The notes below the pieces were generated by a model. That model was not told the origin of the DNA and did not search any database. It saw nothing but the letters and a program-made list of their open reading frames with translations. From Polytrichum commune (taxonomy: Eukaryota; Streptophyta; Polytrichopsida; Polytrichales; Polytrichaceae): a DNA stretch of 64,000 nt. Positions 43,905-55,818 of the stretch are shown piece after piece (within the stretch, counting starts at the first letter, position 1; each line of letters opens with the position of its first letter). The stretch spans positions 49,562,758 through 49,626,757 of the forward strand of contig OX485805.1 in the NCBI GenBank assembly GCA_950295325.1. The letters run 5' to 3'. Both the position numbers and the translations under genes were made by a program.

Positions 43905-45890
43905 TCATTTAGGAGGTTCCGTGGAAACTTAGGTGTCATGGATGGTGATGGGATGGATGACTCAATATTGGAACCCTCGTTCCTTCACCCAAAAAATTTG
44001 TATGGACCACTAGTCGAGTGCTAAAATCTTTATTTTAAACATTGCATATGGTTTATTTTATGATATTGTTAAAATTATATATTCTAAAAAATGATTCATG
44101 TTAGCAATTGAAAGGGGATTTCAATTTACCACATTATGCCTTCTTTGGATTATGTGTGTGTTGGTTATAAGGGTTCAAAGTTTCATCGGTAGATTATCCA
44201 AACCCATCAAGGAAGCATGATGTGAAGAGGGTGGACATCCTCACAATCAACATGTACTTATTGTCATGCAAGATTTTGTGGTGTTGTTTTGGGCACAATG
44301 TTAGTTTTAACACCTTGTACTTAACTTACATCACAATTTTTTTCAGTGAACTGCAATCCTTTTCATGCGTAGCAAAATATATTTTATTGAACACTTACTA
44401 ACTTATAATAAAATGTTATAATGATGAACATCTGTGACACCAAATATGATTACCATTGTTTGATTTTGGGGCATGAGTTGGGGGGGGGGTCGTAAATATT
44501 TAAAGTTCAATTTGCAGTGCCAATTGTAGAGGAGGACTAAGAAGAATAAATCATCCTTTGTGTATCATATCCCTATAAAGTAGAGGTGAAGCCTTGATAA
44601 AGGCAAGGTGTTGCTAGAAGCAAATGTTTTCACATGGTTGTTGAAAATACTCGATCCTTGAGAGTCAAGGTGAAATGTGAGTTGATATTATCTTTGATGA
44701 CTATAATCAATAGCATTTATTTCATTCCTAAACACACTAAGTAACCATTATGTTTGTGTTACTATTTGGGGTTACGCAATGCAACAATGTCTTACTCGGG
44801 AGTTCAATTTTTCCTAACGAGAGTACAAAGGTTGTTTGGACATTATAGAACATGAACGACTTCGCGTGGTAAAATATTACATTCTCATTGAATATGATAG
44901 CACTATGTAACTCCGAATAATAACACACACTAACTTGGATCATCGTTGTAGTAGTAGTAACTTAAGTTCTAAATTCTTTGGTTATTTCATCGCTTCTTGC
45001 ATACTGATGCATACTAGAGCTTCAATGAACACAAATGCATATGAGGGCAAGGAAGACATGAGGAAGATATAAGGCGAGAAGGAAAGGAGAGAGAATAGGA
45101 GGAAAAGCCTCATGGAGGGGAGCATTGATTTGCTTTAGTACATGCTTGGGCTTTGGTCACATGTCTTTTGAGTTAAGAATGTATAGTGTTCTCATCTAAG
45201 GGGTCCGGTCCACTTTCAAGTATTTGCAACTCTTTGAAGTTGATCATTTTCTAATGTGAAATTTCAAATTTATTCAATAGATAGATCGATATAATGGAAT
45301 CAATTGTTTTATGGTTAAATTTGATTGTAGTGTGTCTGTGCGCCCCGGCAAGGTACAAGCTAGCAAGAGAGAGAGACACTTGACCCTTAACCCTAACCTC
45401 GATGTATTGATCATCTTGAACTCTCCATTATAAGTTGGGCAACTTTCTATGTCTCTTAATGACCCACAAAGAAGAAGAAGAAGTTTGGTCTCCAGATAGG
45501 GGCCAAAGTGAATAGTGTGTTCATTTGGAGAAACATCAGTGGCCACGTCCTAAAGGGCAATAGTGTAACCTTAGATTCTAAACTACTTTGTTATGTTCAG
45601 GGAGTAGACACTATATTAGTAGCCATTAGTCGTTAACGATAACAAGTAGATTGTAATCATAGTCGGTGAGTAATTTTCAAAGTATTTCTCAAAGAGGTAG
45701 ATTTCAAGGGCGTGTTTTGGTATCACTCCCCCCACCTTTCTAGAGCAATGGAGAATGATGCGGAATTGCAGGGTGACAACCTCACCACCATCACTACGTT
45801 GTCCTTTGTATATAGATTACACGCATTTTCACCTTGGGCAGTATTGGTGGGGGGCAACTCAAGATGTGAACGTCTAGCGTTGGCCTAAGG
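43000..45890. other. AT-rich gene-free stretch
   Basis: No gene is recognised. A (GA)n microsatellite lies at 43872-43902 and a G-run near 44480. Short open frames lack domains. Confidence 0.4.
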
Positions 45891-45905
45891 TAAGTGGTTT
45901 TTTAT

Positions 45906-46147
45906 TGTCATCTAAGAAACGATTTGATAACCACATTTGAGTGGAGTGTGATTAGGTGTCAATGTAAGAACAAACACCCAAAAGGCATGTGTTTAAAATA
46001 TAAAAATTACTATAGGCTCAATAGAAACATAATGTGTGTGTGTGGGGGGGGGGGGCTATATGACCATTTAATGTCTACTAGAATCTTCACTTTGATAATG
46101 AATAAAATATTCATACGAGCTCCAAAAATTAATGAGGAAAATGTCTC
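45906..46147 (-). repeat. Dispersed ~130-bp repeat, copy 4, with a duplicated flank
   Basis: Inverted relative to copy 1: ATTTGAGTGGAGTGTGATTAG, AACAAACACC, CATGTGTTTAAA. The following text (GACCATTTAATGTC, AGAATCTTCACTTTGATAA, TATTCAT-CGAGCTCCAAAAATT) recurs directly at 48337-48412, so the two form direct repeats on either side of the Tigger element. Confidence 0.6.
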
Positions 46148-46557
46148 GGGGGGGGGGTAGTCATTGGTTGGAGTAGCAATATACGTGCGAACAAATGATA
46201 GGGTATTTTAAAAACATGGGGGCAAAAATTTATAATTGAACTTAAGAGTAATATAGGGTATCAAAAATGGCACTGGACATCTTTAAAGTACTATAGGGTA
46301 TGGAATAATAGGGAATTTGGAATTATAAGTAATGCAAGCCAGTTTTCTATTAACCCAAAGTATAAATTTACATAATGATAGCATGTGAAAAAAAGAAAAG
46401 AATTGAAAGTAATACCCCCCTATAAAATAGTGGTTGTTCGCACCTATATCCTTAACTTTCTAACACACTGCCCCCCCCCCCCCCCCCCGAGGAAAATGTC
46501 TATGACCACAAATTTGAATTGGTAACCATCTTGCAATAATTGCATGTTCATAAGGTA

Positions 46558-48140
46558 CAGTCTAACCTTGATAATGTCACACCATCCGTTTAACCAAAAA
46601 GAGTGATATAAACAAGGTGTGACATATTTGATAATGTCACATTTTGAAGATTTGTGCATAATGTGATATTATAAAAAAAATAGGTAGAAAATCAAAATAA
46701 AATTACAATGTAAAAAAGAAAATAACAAATACGAGACTTCAATGTTTTTGAATGTAAAATCTAATTCAAAATTGTGAATAACAACAAGAGCACATCATAA
46801 TGTGTCATTGAGATCAAGTAAAGACCTCTCACTAGAGACATAGAAGCTTCTAATGTCACATTGTTTTGTTGACGTTAAATGTGCAACACCAATTCTAATG
46901 AGTTTGTCATGGATTTTTTTCCATTCCTAACAACTCCAGAGTGTTGAAAATCTGAGAACCTTGGCTAGCCATAAAATTCATAACATCTTTAGCATATTTT
47001 TGTGCATCGCTTAGCTTCACTACTTTAGACTCATCATTAATGCTATCAACAATCAATGGGTCTACTTCCATGGAATCAAGAACATGTTCGCCATCTTGTA
47101 CTAATTGCACAAGCTCCTCAGTAGAATATTCCACCTCAAAATCATCTTCACCTTCCATGTTTATGTACTCCAAAGGACAAAGCTTTTCTACAAGCTTGCC
47201 TTCGACATCCAAACCCAAATTCAATGTGGCGATGAGATTGCCCAATTCCAAAGCTGCTTCCTCCATTTTGAACTTCATACGTTCATCAAAATTGTTGATA
47301 TCTGCATTCCACTCTGTAGGCAATATGGCGGACTTTCTCCAACAATTTCTAATGGTTTGATCATCTAATTCATGCCATGCCGCCCCACACCATAGCATAG
47401 CTTGAAATAGATCAACATTTAGTTTCCCCAAATCTTCATTTGAGTTGTTATCAATTTGTTGCAAAGTCCAGGCAACAAGCTTGCGCTTATATCACATTTT
47501 GAATGCTGCAATCACTCCTTGATCCAAAGGCTGAACAACTGAAGTCACATTTGGTGGAAGGAACAAGATAGTGATATGGGAGAGTACAAAAACATTAAAC
47601 CCATCTACAACTTTCTTGACCTCACCATGAATATCATGGCTTCCTGCATTATCCATAATAATGCAAATCTTTTTGTCTTTCAATGCCATTCTTCGGTTCT
47701 CACTCTTCACCCAATGTGTAAAAACATCACCATTCATCAAGGTTGAATTGTTAGAATAATAGTGTACTGTACTATTTGGATCAAAATTCCGAGGAAAGCA
47801 TTTGGGACGCGCTAATTTGTGAATGAAAACAAGCTTTAATCGCTTCTTCCCTGAGATATTAGTGCACAATCAAGTTCCAAGAATAGCATTGCATTTATCA
47901 CAAGGGCGGCGCATGACCCTTTCGGCTACTACAATCTATCCATCCAACCATCACATACAATCCATCCATACTTGGTATTATCACATTTACACTACGGATT
48001 TTGGAAAAAAATAGTGACATTACCAAGGGTGATAGGGATAATAGCAAGGGAGTTTTACACTATGAAAATCGGTTTCAAACTTTTAGGTGACAATATCAAG
48101 GTGTTCTATTAACAAGGGTGACATTATCAAGGTTAGACTG
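46558..48140. mobile_element. Tigger-type DNA transposon, internally deleted
   Basis: The 23-bp inverted ends are identical (46558-46580 and 48118-48140, starting CAGTCTAACCTTGATAATG) and flanked by TA (46556-46557, 48141-48142). The 1583-bp body carries a minus-strand transposase pseudogene lacking the N-terminal HTH and first catalytic Asp. Sub-terminal GATAATGTCAC- and GGTGACA-like motifs recur. The perfect TIRs suggest rather recent movement, presumably by a transposase supplied elsewhere. Confidence 0.9.
46907..47869 (-). pseudogene. Tigger/pogo DDE transposase pseudogene
   Basis: Two frames in the same phase (47869-47492 and 47491-46907) are separated by a single TGA at 47494-47492, between VIAAFKM and YKRKLVAW. 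The family's second catalytic Asp is in ICIIMDNAGSH and the third in FLPPNVTSVVQPLDQGV; the C-terminal TIRNCWRKSAILP is also typical. Another in-frame TGA lies just upstream of the visible start (LGT-stop-LCTNISG), and the HTH region and first catalytic Asp are deleted. It cannot make a complete enzyme. The C-terminal acidic tail (EGEDDFEVEYSTEELVQLV) is still open. Confidence 0.85.
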
Positions 48141-48159
48141 TAGAGACATGCCTAATTAA

Positions 48160-48412
48160 GGCACTTATCTTAATTGGGCACTTTTACATTGAGTGGATTT
48201 GAGTGATACATGGTTTGGTGTGGCTCCCAAAAACATATATTATAAGGACATGTGTTTAGAAAGTATTGGATTGCATGCTCAAAACAAGGTAATGTTTTTA
48301 AACTGAATAGTCTAACATAATTGAGGGGGACCTAGACGACCATTTAATGTCCACGAGAATCTTCACTTTGATAATGAATAAGATATTCATATGAGCTCCA
48401 AAAATTATGAGG
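48160..48412 (-). repeat. Dispersed ~130-bp repeat, copy 5, with a duplicated flank
   Basis: GCACTTATCTTAATTGGGCAC, GGTTTGGTGTGGCTCCC, GACATGTGTTTAGAAAG and ATTGGATTG follow the inverted order of copy 1. The flank after it duplicates that of copy 4. Confidence 0.65.
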
Positions 48413-48435
48413 AAAGTGGCTACGGCCTCGATTCA

Positions 48436-48934
48436 TGGCCACTTTGAACACGATACTGAGAGCCCATGACCATTACATTTCAAGCACTCTCATTGGTGGA
48501 AAAGGTGGAGCTGGTCCATGTTCGCTTCACACTACACTCGAGGGACCAACGGAGTTTGTAAATGCAAGATGGATGCAAAGTCTACATGGATTCCTACATG
48601 GCATCGAATGCATCATGTTTCATGGTCACTTGGACTATTTTCAAAAACCACCTCTTGGAGGTAGTTCTAACACAAAACCGAGAAACCATGGCACTCCGAA
48701 CGCTCACATCCGTTGATTTATTGTATTCAATCATGTGTGAGGACCCGTATGAATAGAAATTCATTGAAATAGCATTTGGTTGAGGGCCCCGTCACATATG
48801 ACTTCACACTACTCTTGAGGATCTGTGAGCACACTACATGATTTTGGAGGTGTCTTGGGACAACCTTAGGACACTCTCTTTTGGGGTTTCATAATTTCAT
48901 GGTCATGGCTCTTGGCTCGTGTGTGAAGTGGCCC
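48436..48934. mobile_element. PIF/Harbinger-like MITE (GGGCCACTT family), copy 2
   Basis: Right end, inverted: GGGCCACTTCACACACGAGC, then CAAGAGCCATGACC. Left end: GGCCACTTTGAACACGATAC, then GAGAGCCCATGACC. TCA flanks both sides (48433-48435, 48935-48937). It matches the element at 24076-24665. Confidence 0.65.
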
Positions 48935-48961
48935 TCAGATTCGTTAACCTTCTTATACTAA

Positions 48962-49282
48962 GGCCCACTTTACACTAGGAATCAAGGTCAAGGGCCGAGG
49001 AAAATCTCGTGATCTTATTGGTTGAGAGCTTAAGGCCATCCCGAAGAGCTTTAGACTAGGAGTCAAGGCCAAAAATTAATTGAATATTATAATCTATAAA
49101 TTATTGGCCTTGAAATGGCCCCCAAGGCACAGAAGGAACCCGCATGAATTGGGGGGGCAACAAAGGGCCTTGGGGCCAACGAGTACACAAACTTGAGACC
49201 AGCTCGAGCTTCAAAAGGACTCAAATATTGGTTAAGTTGGCCCCAAGATTTCACGGCCTTGACTCCTAGTGTAAAGCGGCCC
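48962..49282. mobile_element. PIF/Harbinger-like MITE, TTTACACTAGG subfamily
   Basis: The ends GGCCCACTTTACACTAGGAA and, inverted, GGGCCGCTTTACACTAGGAG are flanked by TAA (48959-48961, 49283-49285). It starts only 27 bp after the previous MITE. Confidence 0.75.
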
Positions 49283-49415
49283 TAAATGCATGTTTCAAAT
49301 GTTAGGAGAAGTGGAGGCTAGTTGGATAAAATAGCCATTTAAGACCCATCTACCTTAGTGGCTACCTAATAAGTTTTTTGGTAGCTCCATTTTCCCTCTA
49401 ATAACTTCAGCCTTC

Positions 49416-49454
49416 TAGGGTTTCCTCCCTCCTTCAAGCTTCCAGTTAGGGTTT
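49416..49454 (+). promoter_or_regulatory. Paired telo-box-like motifs upstream of TIM9
   Basis: TAGGGTTT occurs at 49416-49423 and 49447-49454, 117-155 bp before the TIM9 start codon. Telo boxes (AAACCCTA or its inverse) are common in promoters and 5' UTRs of plant housekeeping genes. Function here is inferred. Confidence 0.4.
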
Positions 49455-49570
49455 CCTGGGGTTTGGTGTTTACCCTTCCCCACTCTCTCTCTGTGTCCTC
49501 CTCCGGCATTCGAAGTTCTTGCGCTCGCAACGAGAATTGCTGCTCCTCTCGAATCCAGGGAGTTGCAGCC

Positions 49571-50001
49571 ATGGAGGCCGCCGATTTCGAAGCGTTGCCC
49601 GAGGAGGACAAGCACAGGATGTCCACCATGATCGACCACCTCCAAGTGCGCGACAGGTAAAATGTCTGAAACTAATGTTAGAAGATCGTTCCACTCGGCA
49701 AACACAAATATCTAAAGAATGCATCGACGATGATGATGTCTTGGTGGTGACACATATAACAAGTTTTGCTGATTTGTTGTTATCTGCGTGTTGGTTCGTT
49801 CTCGATTTTGCCAGTTTGAAGATGTACAACTCTTTGGTAGAGAGATGCTTCTGTCACTGCGTAGAGAGTTTCCGTAGGAAGACCCTGGACAAGCAAGAGG
49901 AGACATGTGTGAAGCGATGCGCTGAGAAGTACTTGAAGCACTCAATGCGGGTCAGCATGCGTTTTGCGGAGCTCAACCAGGGTAGCCCTACCCCTGACTA
50001 A
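49571..50001 (+). CDS. TIM9: Mitochondrial import small Tim chaperone TIM9, copy A (90 aa)
   Basis: Exons 49571-49656 and 49815-50001, joined across a 158-bp GT-AG intron. Small Tim proteins work in the intermembrane space as a TIM9-TIM10 hexamer, carrying hydrophobic carriers to the TIM22 translocase. The twin CX3C motif is present as C40-x3-C44 and C60-x3-C64 with the usual 15-residue spacing; an extra Cys42 lies inside the first motif (CFCHC). The central LKMYNSLVERCF and C-terminal LNQGSPTPD match plant TIM9. The ATG at 49571 follows GCAGCC. The second copy lies 5.8 kb away on the other strand. Confidence 0.92.
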
Positions 50002-51288
50002 ATTAGGTTCAAGAAGCTGACAGGATACTGGTTGTATCGATGAATTGATCTTCTCATGCTCCATTCCTCATGCTTCCTGCATGACGTGATTGTAGCGATG
50101 ATGCCTTCCCAGGTGAAATACACGCATTATCTTTTGAACCTTCTCGAATGGAATGGAAAAAAGAAATGTTCTAAACACAGGATTTGAGTATTTTCCCTGA
50201 TAATTGAAGTTGAGAGACTGTGAGTGCTTTGTAGGGAAGGGATTATACTAAGAGGTATTTTCATACCAAGATAGTTTGTGGCATGGCGATGTCCCTATTG
50301 TGGAGCGCAGATTGCTACAACCTCTGATCAATCTCTTTCACATGTCTTACAATGCTTCTCAATCCTATGGTTATTTTTTTGCAAAATTGTGACATAAAAT
50401 GAATGTGGATCACACTTTCTTGATGTGCCTACTTTGCATTTCTTTTCTGTTCTTACAATGGATCAGTCACTGCAGAATGGTAGCAAGTTCTAATCCTCAT
50501 GAAGCTTCCTACTACCTTCTTGGTCTCCCTCACCCCTGAAAAAGTCTCGCTGCAAAAAATGTCGATCATCAGAAATTCACCAGTCCTCATCTGTTCAACC
50601 TAAGGATCCTGTGTCCGTCTTTCTGAGTTCTGTGCTTTGTGATCTGACCTATTGAAGATCTTCCAAGTCTAAATCCTGTAGGGGGTTGCAATGTGGAATG
50701 TGGTTTACTTAGATGGGGAGAAACTCAAGGTCCAATTGGCCATTGGTTTGTTTAATCACTGTGAACCACGGTGAGGAAGTGCCACCTGAAGGTGAACTTG
50801 AACCAACAGCATGTGGATAGTTGCCTGTGGCGAGTAGGGGAAATGATTCTCAAGTCTGGTTTGTCACCGCAACAGCTGCCTGAGAAATGGAAGGCAGGTG
50901 TATGCACACACTTAAGAGAGCATCCTCGTCGAGAGTACAAATTTGCACTCGTGTAATCACAAGTTTACCATTAAGCCATGTTGCGGGGGAATTGCTAAAT
51001 CTTGTTGGCATGGACTAGGATACTAGCTCTAATGATTCAAGTTTTGATAGGGGACCTAACAACGAGACAGTGATCTGTTATGGTTCTATTGAAAGACTGG
51101 TGAATTGCATTGACTAATTGTTTTTCTGAATTTCTTGCTGGACGCTCGGGCATCTTTGCCAGAGGAGGCAATGCATCAGGGGATTGATGGGATAATCTTA
51201 CCTTAACTGAGGCTGGTGCCTATCAGAGGGCATAAACCTGGTCTATATGATGTATGCCTTTGCTCAACAGGTATTGGAGACATGTCTC

Positions 51289-51383
<95 letters not shown>

Positions 51384-51884
51384 TTTGTACTTCAATCCAC
51401 TGCGTTCATTGGACTCACAAAAATGTTTTCTCTGACATGGGAGTGGTGCCATCTCGGTAAGCAATCATGAGAACGCAGTCAATTCTAGTAAAGCATGTAG
51501 GTCTTTTCTTTGGGACAACTTAGCCTCGGAGACCTGGATTAGTCCAGAGGACCTGCTTGAGATGAATATACCACAAACTTATGGGTGTCATGTTTTTACT
51601 GGACCTCCTTCATCTTGGTCATAGTGGTAGGGGTCCGATTCAAAGAGGTGGGCATCTAACCTTGGCTGCTTACCTTAAGGCATGTGGCCCTATGATGGGT
51701 ATTTCCAACTCCACATACAATTTGGACTCTTGGATCGGTTTAGAAAATTGTTCTCATCCAGTCAGCAATTGCGAAACAGAAAGATAGTCATGCCAAGTCT
51801 CCAAAATGGGAGTTGAGGTGCAAAAGTTTGATTTAAAAAGGAGAAGTGATCATATAGGTCATCCTGTTCCTGTTGACTGTGACA
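50002..51884. other. Gene-free stretch with a long GA microsatellite
   Basis: No gene is recognised. An uninterrupted (GA)n tract of about 90 bp runs at 51291-51381. Confidence 0.5.
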
Positions 51885-52165
51885 CCTTAGACTGGTGTCT
51901 ATACTATGAGCACATAGTCCAATCTCATTGTAGCATGTGTCTTTTGTGGTCTTTGTTCTTTAGTACAAGCCTTGCCGAATACCACTCCAATATATGTGTC
52001 TGGTTAAGAAGAGTGACCACATGAGGCTCACACACCTTAAGGGTATTAATCAAACACTAGTCTTATGCAAACGCCTATGTTTGAGTAGTATATGGCAAGG
52101 CTTGTAGTTAAGACTTGACACCATAAAGACACATGTTACAATAAGATTGCACTATGTGTTGAAAA
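51885..52165. repeat. Head-to-head pair of dispersed repeats (copies 6 and 7), a large hairpin
   Basis: 51885-52035 (plus) and 52040-52165 (minus) are imperfect inverses: both contain CACATAGTCCAATCT- or CACATAGTGCAATCT-like starts, ACATGTGTCTTT, ACAAGCCTTGCC and TACTACTCAAA- or TACCACTCCAA-like text. The spacer is very short, so the region would fold into a stem of about 120 bp. Confidence 0.7.
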
Positions 52166-52580
52166 TGGGAGCACCATTTTCAGGTTCAATTGTTATGAAC
52201 ACAGTTGAAAGGGCCGAAGTGAACATGTAGAGAGGAATAGAATCTTCACTTTCACCTCTTACAACTTTGCATCTCAACTTTGACTTTTACACTTGAAATG
52301 ATAATATGTGATCCTACCCAACAACCAAAATTATATGAGGAGTTCAAAGTGTTTGTTATAGGCCCACTTACCTTAAGGGTTTGTGGTCATGTTGTGGTCA
52401 ATTTGGCATTCAATCTTGACCATTTGATTGTATTTGACAAATGTGAATCATGAAGATTGTCAATTCAAATTCTAGGTTTAGAGTAGAGATGCAAACGCAA
52501 ACGTTATAGGATAATCATCTCTTCCATTTTAAGTGATTGTATAAGCCCTCCCAATTGTGTAAATAACAAAGGAATCTAGA

Positions 52581-52735
52581 ATGGTGTCTATATTTTGAGC
52601 ACATAGCACAGTCTTGTTGTAACATGTCTCTTTTTGTTGTCTGTTTCTAACTACAAAATTTGTCATATGCCACTCATTTATAGGGTATCTAATTAAGAGG
52701 AGTGACCACATAAGCCCGCATATCTTAATGTTCTC
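52581..52735 (+). repeat. Dispersed ~130-bp repeat, copy 8
   Basis: GGTGTCTAT, TTTGAGCACATAGC, TGTAACATGTCTC, TGTCATATGCCACTCA, TATCTAATTAAGAGGAGTGA and CCACATAAGCCC follow the family order. Confidence 0.65.
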
Positions 52736-54339
52736 TAAAATTGGTTTTTTGGGGGTTTGCTAGGAATCGTAAAAAGAATGAGATTTGATGAATATATTTT
52801 ATTTCTTCATTATTAGGTTAGTGGGGCATTGAGGTTGAAATAATAGGCCACTTTGGTTCACTTGGTGTCCACTAACTCAGGTGGAAGTTATTTTTTTAGG
52901 GTTTGACACCTGATTGTTGGTTGAGAGCATCCCCACTCTAGATGGGGTAAAGAATTGTTTTGTCGAATCTCTAAGTTACCTCCTACCACAAAAACTTAAT
53001 AAACATGATGAATTTAAGATCCACAAAGGTATCAAGCATAAATATTTGAAAAATGTTGGATTATGTCATTGAAAATTGAAGGACATAACATTATTGAGAT
53101 CCATAACATTGTTCCTTGGGACTAACATGATTCCACATAACATTCCTCCACGTTCAGTTTGAATATGGGAATATCCATGACTATTTTGTGAAACACTATC
53201 AGTCCCACAAAACATTGTTATGGATATGAATAACGTTATGAAATGTTATGTTATTTAGAAATGCTCAAACTATGTAGAACCATGGGCTAATTTGGATGGA
53301 TAGAACAATCTATCCATACTTCGTTTGTAGAGAGTTGATTCATTCTCATGATATATCATTGCCTTGGCTCCCTCACTCCATGAGGTAGATGGGTCTTAAA
53401 TGGTTTCTTCTTTTTCTTCTTGTTAAGAAATAAAAATAAATAATAATTTTTTTTTTTGAAATAATATTTTTTTCTAGCCCACTTCTCCTAGGATATGAAA
53501 CACACAATTAAGATGAGATAGTTAGCAACTATTTTCCTCATAAGTTGTGGAGATCACATGAACATCATAAATTCCATTATCATAGTGCAGATTCTTGTGC
53601 TCAATAAATGGTCATATAAGTTCCCTCCCCTGCCCCCAATTTTGTTGACTATTGAGCTAAGAAAGGTGATCATATTCTAAGTACATAGTCCAATCTCTTT
53701 TAATCACATGGTTTTTGTGCATCCTTTTTTAAAGCCACACGTAAGCTCATACCACTCCAAAAATAAGTGTCCAATTAAGATAAGTAATTGAATTAGACAC
53801 ATCTACCTTACATTGCTCATCATGTGACCCAAAATATAAATTTCTTACATATGTATATATATCCAAGAATCATACCGTCCATTGATTATGTTAGAGATGT
53901 ATGTGTCATGATGTATGTTGGGGTCATCATTTTGACAACTTAAGTCATGTTACCTAGTTCACACTTCACAATAGCCACATATGTACATTATATGACTCCG
54001 CCCATCGTACATAGGTGGTTGGGGTGTCACATAGTTGATGGAATTCATCCATTTTGACATTCGTATTTTTAGAGAGCTTTAAAAAAACACTTATCTTGGA
54101 ACAAAACACAAGGGATGTTTGATCCTTCTTTGAGAAGACTTTCTATTAAGAGGTCCTTTGCTCGTTGTGTATCGGGACCTATTTTGAAAGTTGGGTGAGA
54201 CTTTTGGGATGTTTTTTTTCCACCTCTCAAACTTTGACATAATTTAAGGATCTAAAATAGGGTAGATGAGGTTAATTCGGTTAGCATCCTTAATCAAACA
54301 CTTATTTTTGGCTCCTAAGCGGTAGTTTAGCCGCTTTAA
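52736..54339. other. Gene-free stretch holding the 53383-53808 element
   Basis: No gene is recognised. T-rich low-complexity text (53440-53475) sits inside the TIR element. Confidence 0.4.
53383..53808. mobile_element. TIR element AGGTAGATG family, short copy
   Basis: The ends AGGTAGATGGGTCTTAAATG and, inverted, AGGTAGATGTGTC are preceded by TG and followed by TA. Its right part (from 53667) is copy 9 of the dispersed ~130-bp repeat. Relative to 27302-28091 it has lost about 360 bp of the interior. Confidence 0.65.
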
Positions 54340-54608
54340 TTTGGTGGGTGAACAATACATGGTGATTTAGCCGCCCCCTTGGTGATATTTGGGTTAGTCA
54401 CCTTTGCAAAAGTCAAACTACACCCACTAACCTCTGTAATGAGGAGTGCTATCCACCAAGCTATGACACACTTGACTTTGTGTCCAAGGTGGGCAAAATA
54501 AGAGGTGGCATGTAGTGATTGGGGAGATTTTTGGGCATTCATAATCGGTTTAGATCCTAGTGTTTGCAAGTCCAACCAGTTACATGTTGACATCCTTCGG
54601 TTTTCCTT
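54340..54608 (-). repeat. tRNA-like SINE, with a related fragment at 63160-63242
   Basis: On the minus strand, an A-box-like TAGCTTGGTGGATAGCACTC is followed by an anticodon-arm-like segment and a weak B-box. The leading 95 bp (GGAAAACCGAAGGATGTCAA or close, then GTTGGACTTGCAAACACTAG) recur in the opposite orientation at 63160-63242. Confidence 0.45.
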
Positions 54609-55489
54609 AATTGAATTGGGGTATATTCCATAAATTCCTCTAAAGTGATAAGTAATTCTCTTGAAGTCTTGAACTTGAACTGGTTATTTCTCAAACTCAA
54701 CCAATTCATGCGTAAATAACTGCCGATTCTCCCCGATCATAGGTGGCATGTGGCTCTGAGGTGTTGACCAATTTGTATTGTGGGTATTTCAATAATGAAA
54801 AAAAACAATTCGGCAACATTTTATCTTAGATGTGACCACTTTAGAGACATGACACAACCCATATTGGCATTAAACTTGGTTTTCATTGGCAAACGATCCA
54901 TGTAGAATTTGCTAATAATGTTGTCCACTTACACAACATCGAATGATGAAAGAGTCCCCCCCCCATAACACCACATTGGGAAATAGAGAAGCTTTGATTC
55001 CGGAGCCTAGATCAACACCCTTCCTCAACCCCGATTTCAATGATTTCAAATTCTTTCGTCTTGGTTTACAATTGCGAACATGCTCAAGCTTCTAATTCTC
55101 AAATCCATTGGTTGGATGAATTCCACATAGCTGGAGATGTCCACATTAGCCTCATCTACCTTAGGGTATGTGCATGGGACATATTATCCTAAATCCCGGA
55201 TTGGTCTATGCAAGGCTACCTTGGCCCACCCATCCTAGTAAGACAAGCTAGAAAGCCGGTTATTGATGGCCCGACATCACTAATTGTTTATGATAATTTA
55301 AACATTAACAAAACTTTGGATGACTTCAATAAACATGGCAAAACACTCATTCAAATCATGTTCTTAAAACATATAGTTTTTCCCCACGATTCCCATCCAT
55401 GAAGGCTCAAAAGATAGTGCGTGTAGTTCATCAGGGAAGGCACTGATACCAGCTCCGCAAGACACATGCATGAGGGGTGGATCACACCG

Positions 55490-55630
55490 GCCACTTCTGA
55501 CATCATCTGTTGGCATCTCGGGTTGTAATAGTGTGAAAAATGCTGGGCCAACATCTATTTCTCAACATAATCCCCAGCAATTGCACCGGACGGCAAGTTT
55601 GGTGTGATCGGGGCATGAGGATGTTTCAAT
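55490..55630 (-). mobile_element. Second LTR/PBS-like remnant
   Basis: The reverse complement matches 33572-33725: CTCATGCCCCGATCACACC, CCGTCCGGT, AATAGATGTTGGCCCA, CACACTATTACA, then CA, GA and TGATGTCAGAAGTGG. Confidence 0.55.
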
Positions 55631-55818
55631 TTGATACAACCATACCCGATAGAGGGCTATTTATTCCATCCAAAAATCCATTCTTCATCCTTTCAAGTTT
55701 CGCCATGTGTCATTCTCACATTGGCCAAGACCCACTTGTATCGCACATAGAAACTAATAAGTACATTCCCATACTAAGTAGAAGATAAGATAGGGCGCCC
55801 TCTACGCTATGCTTTTTC

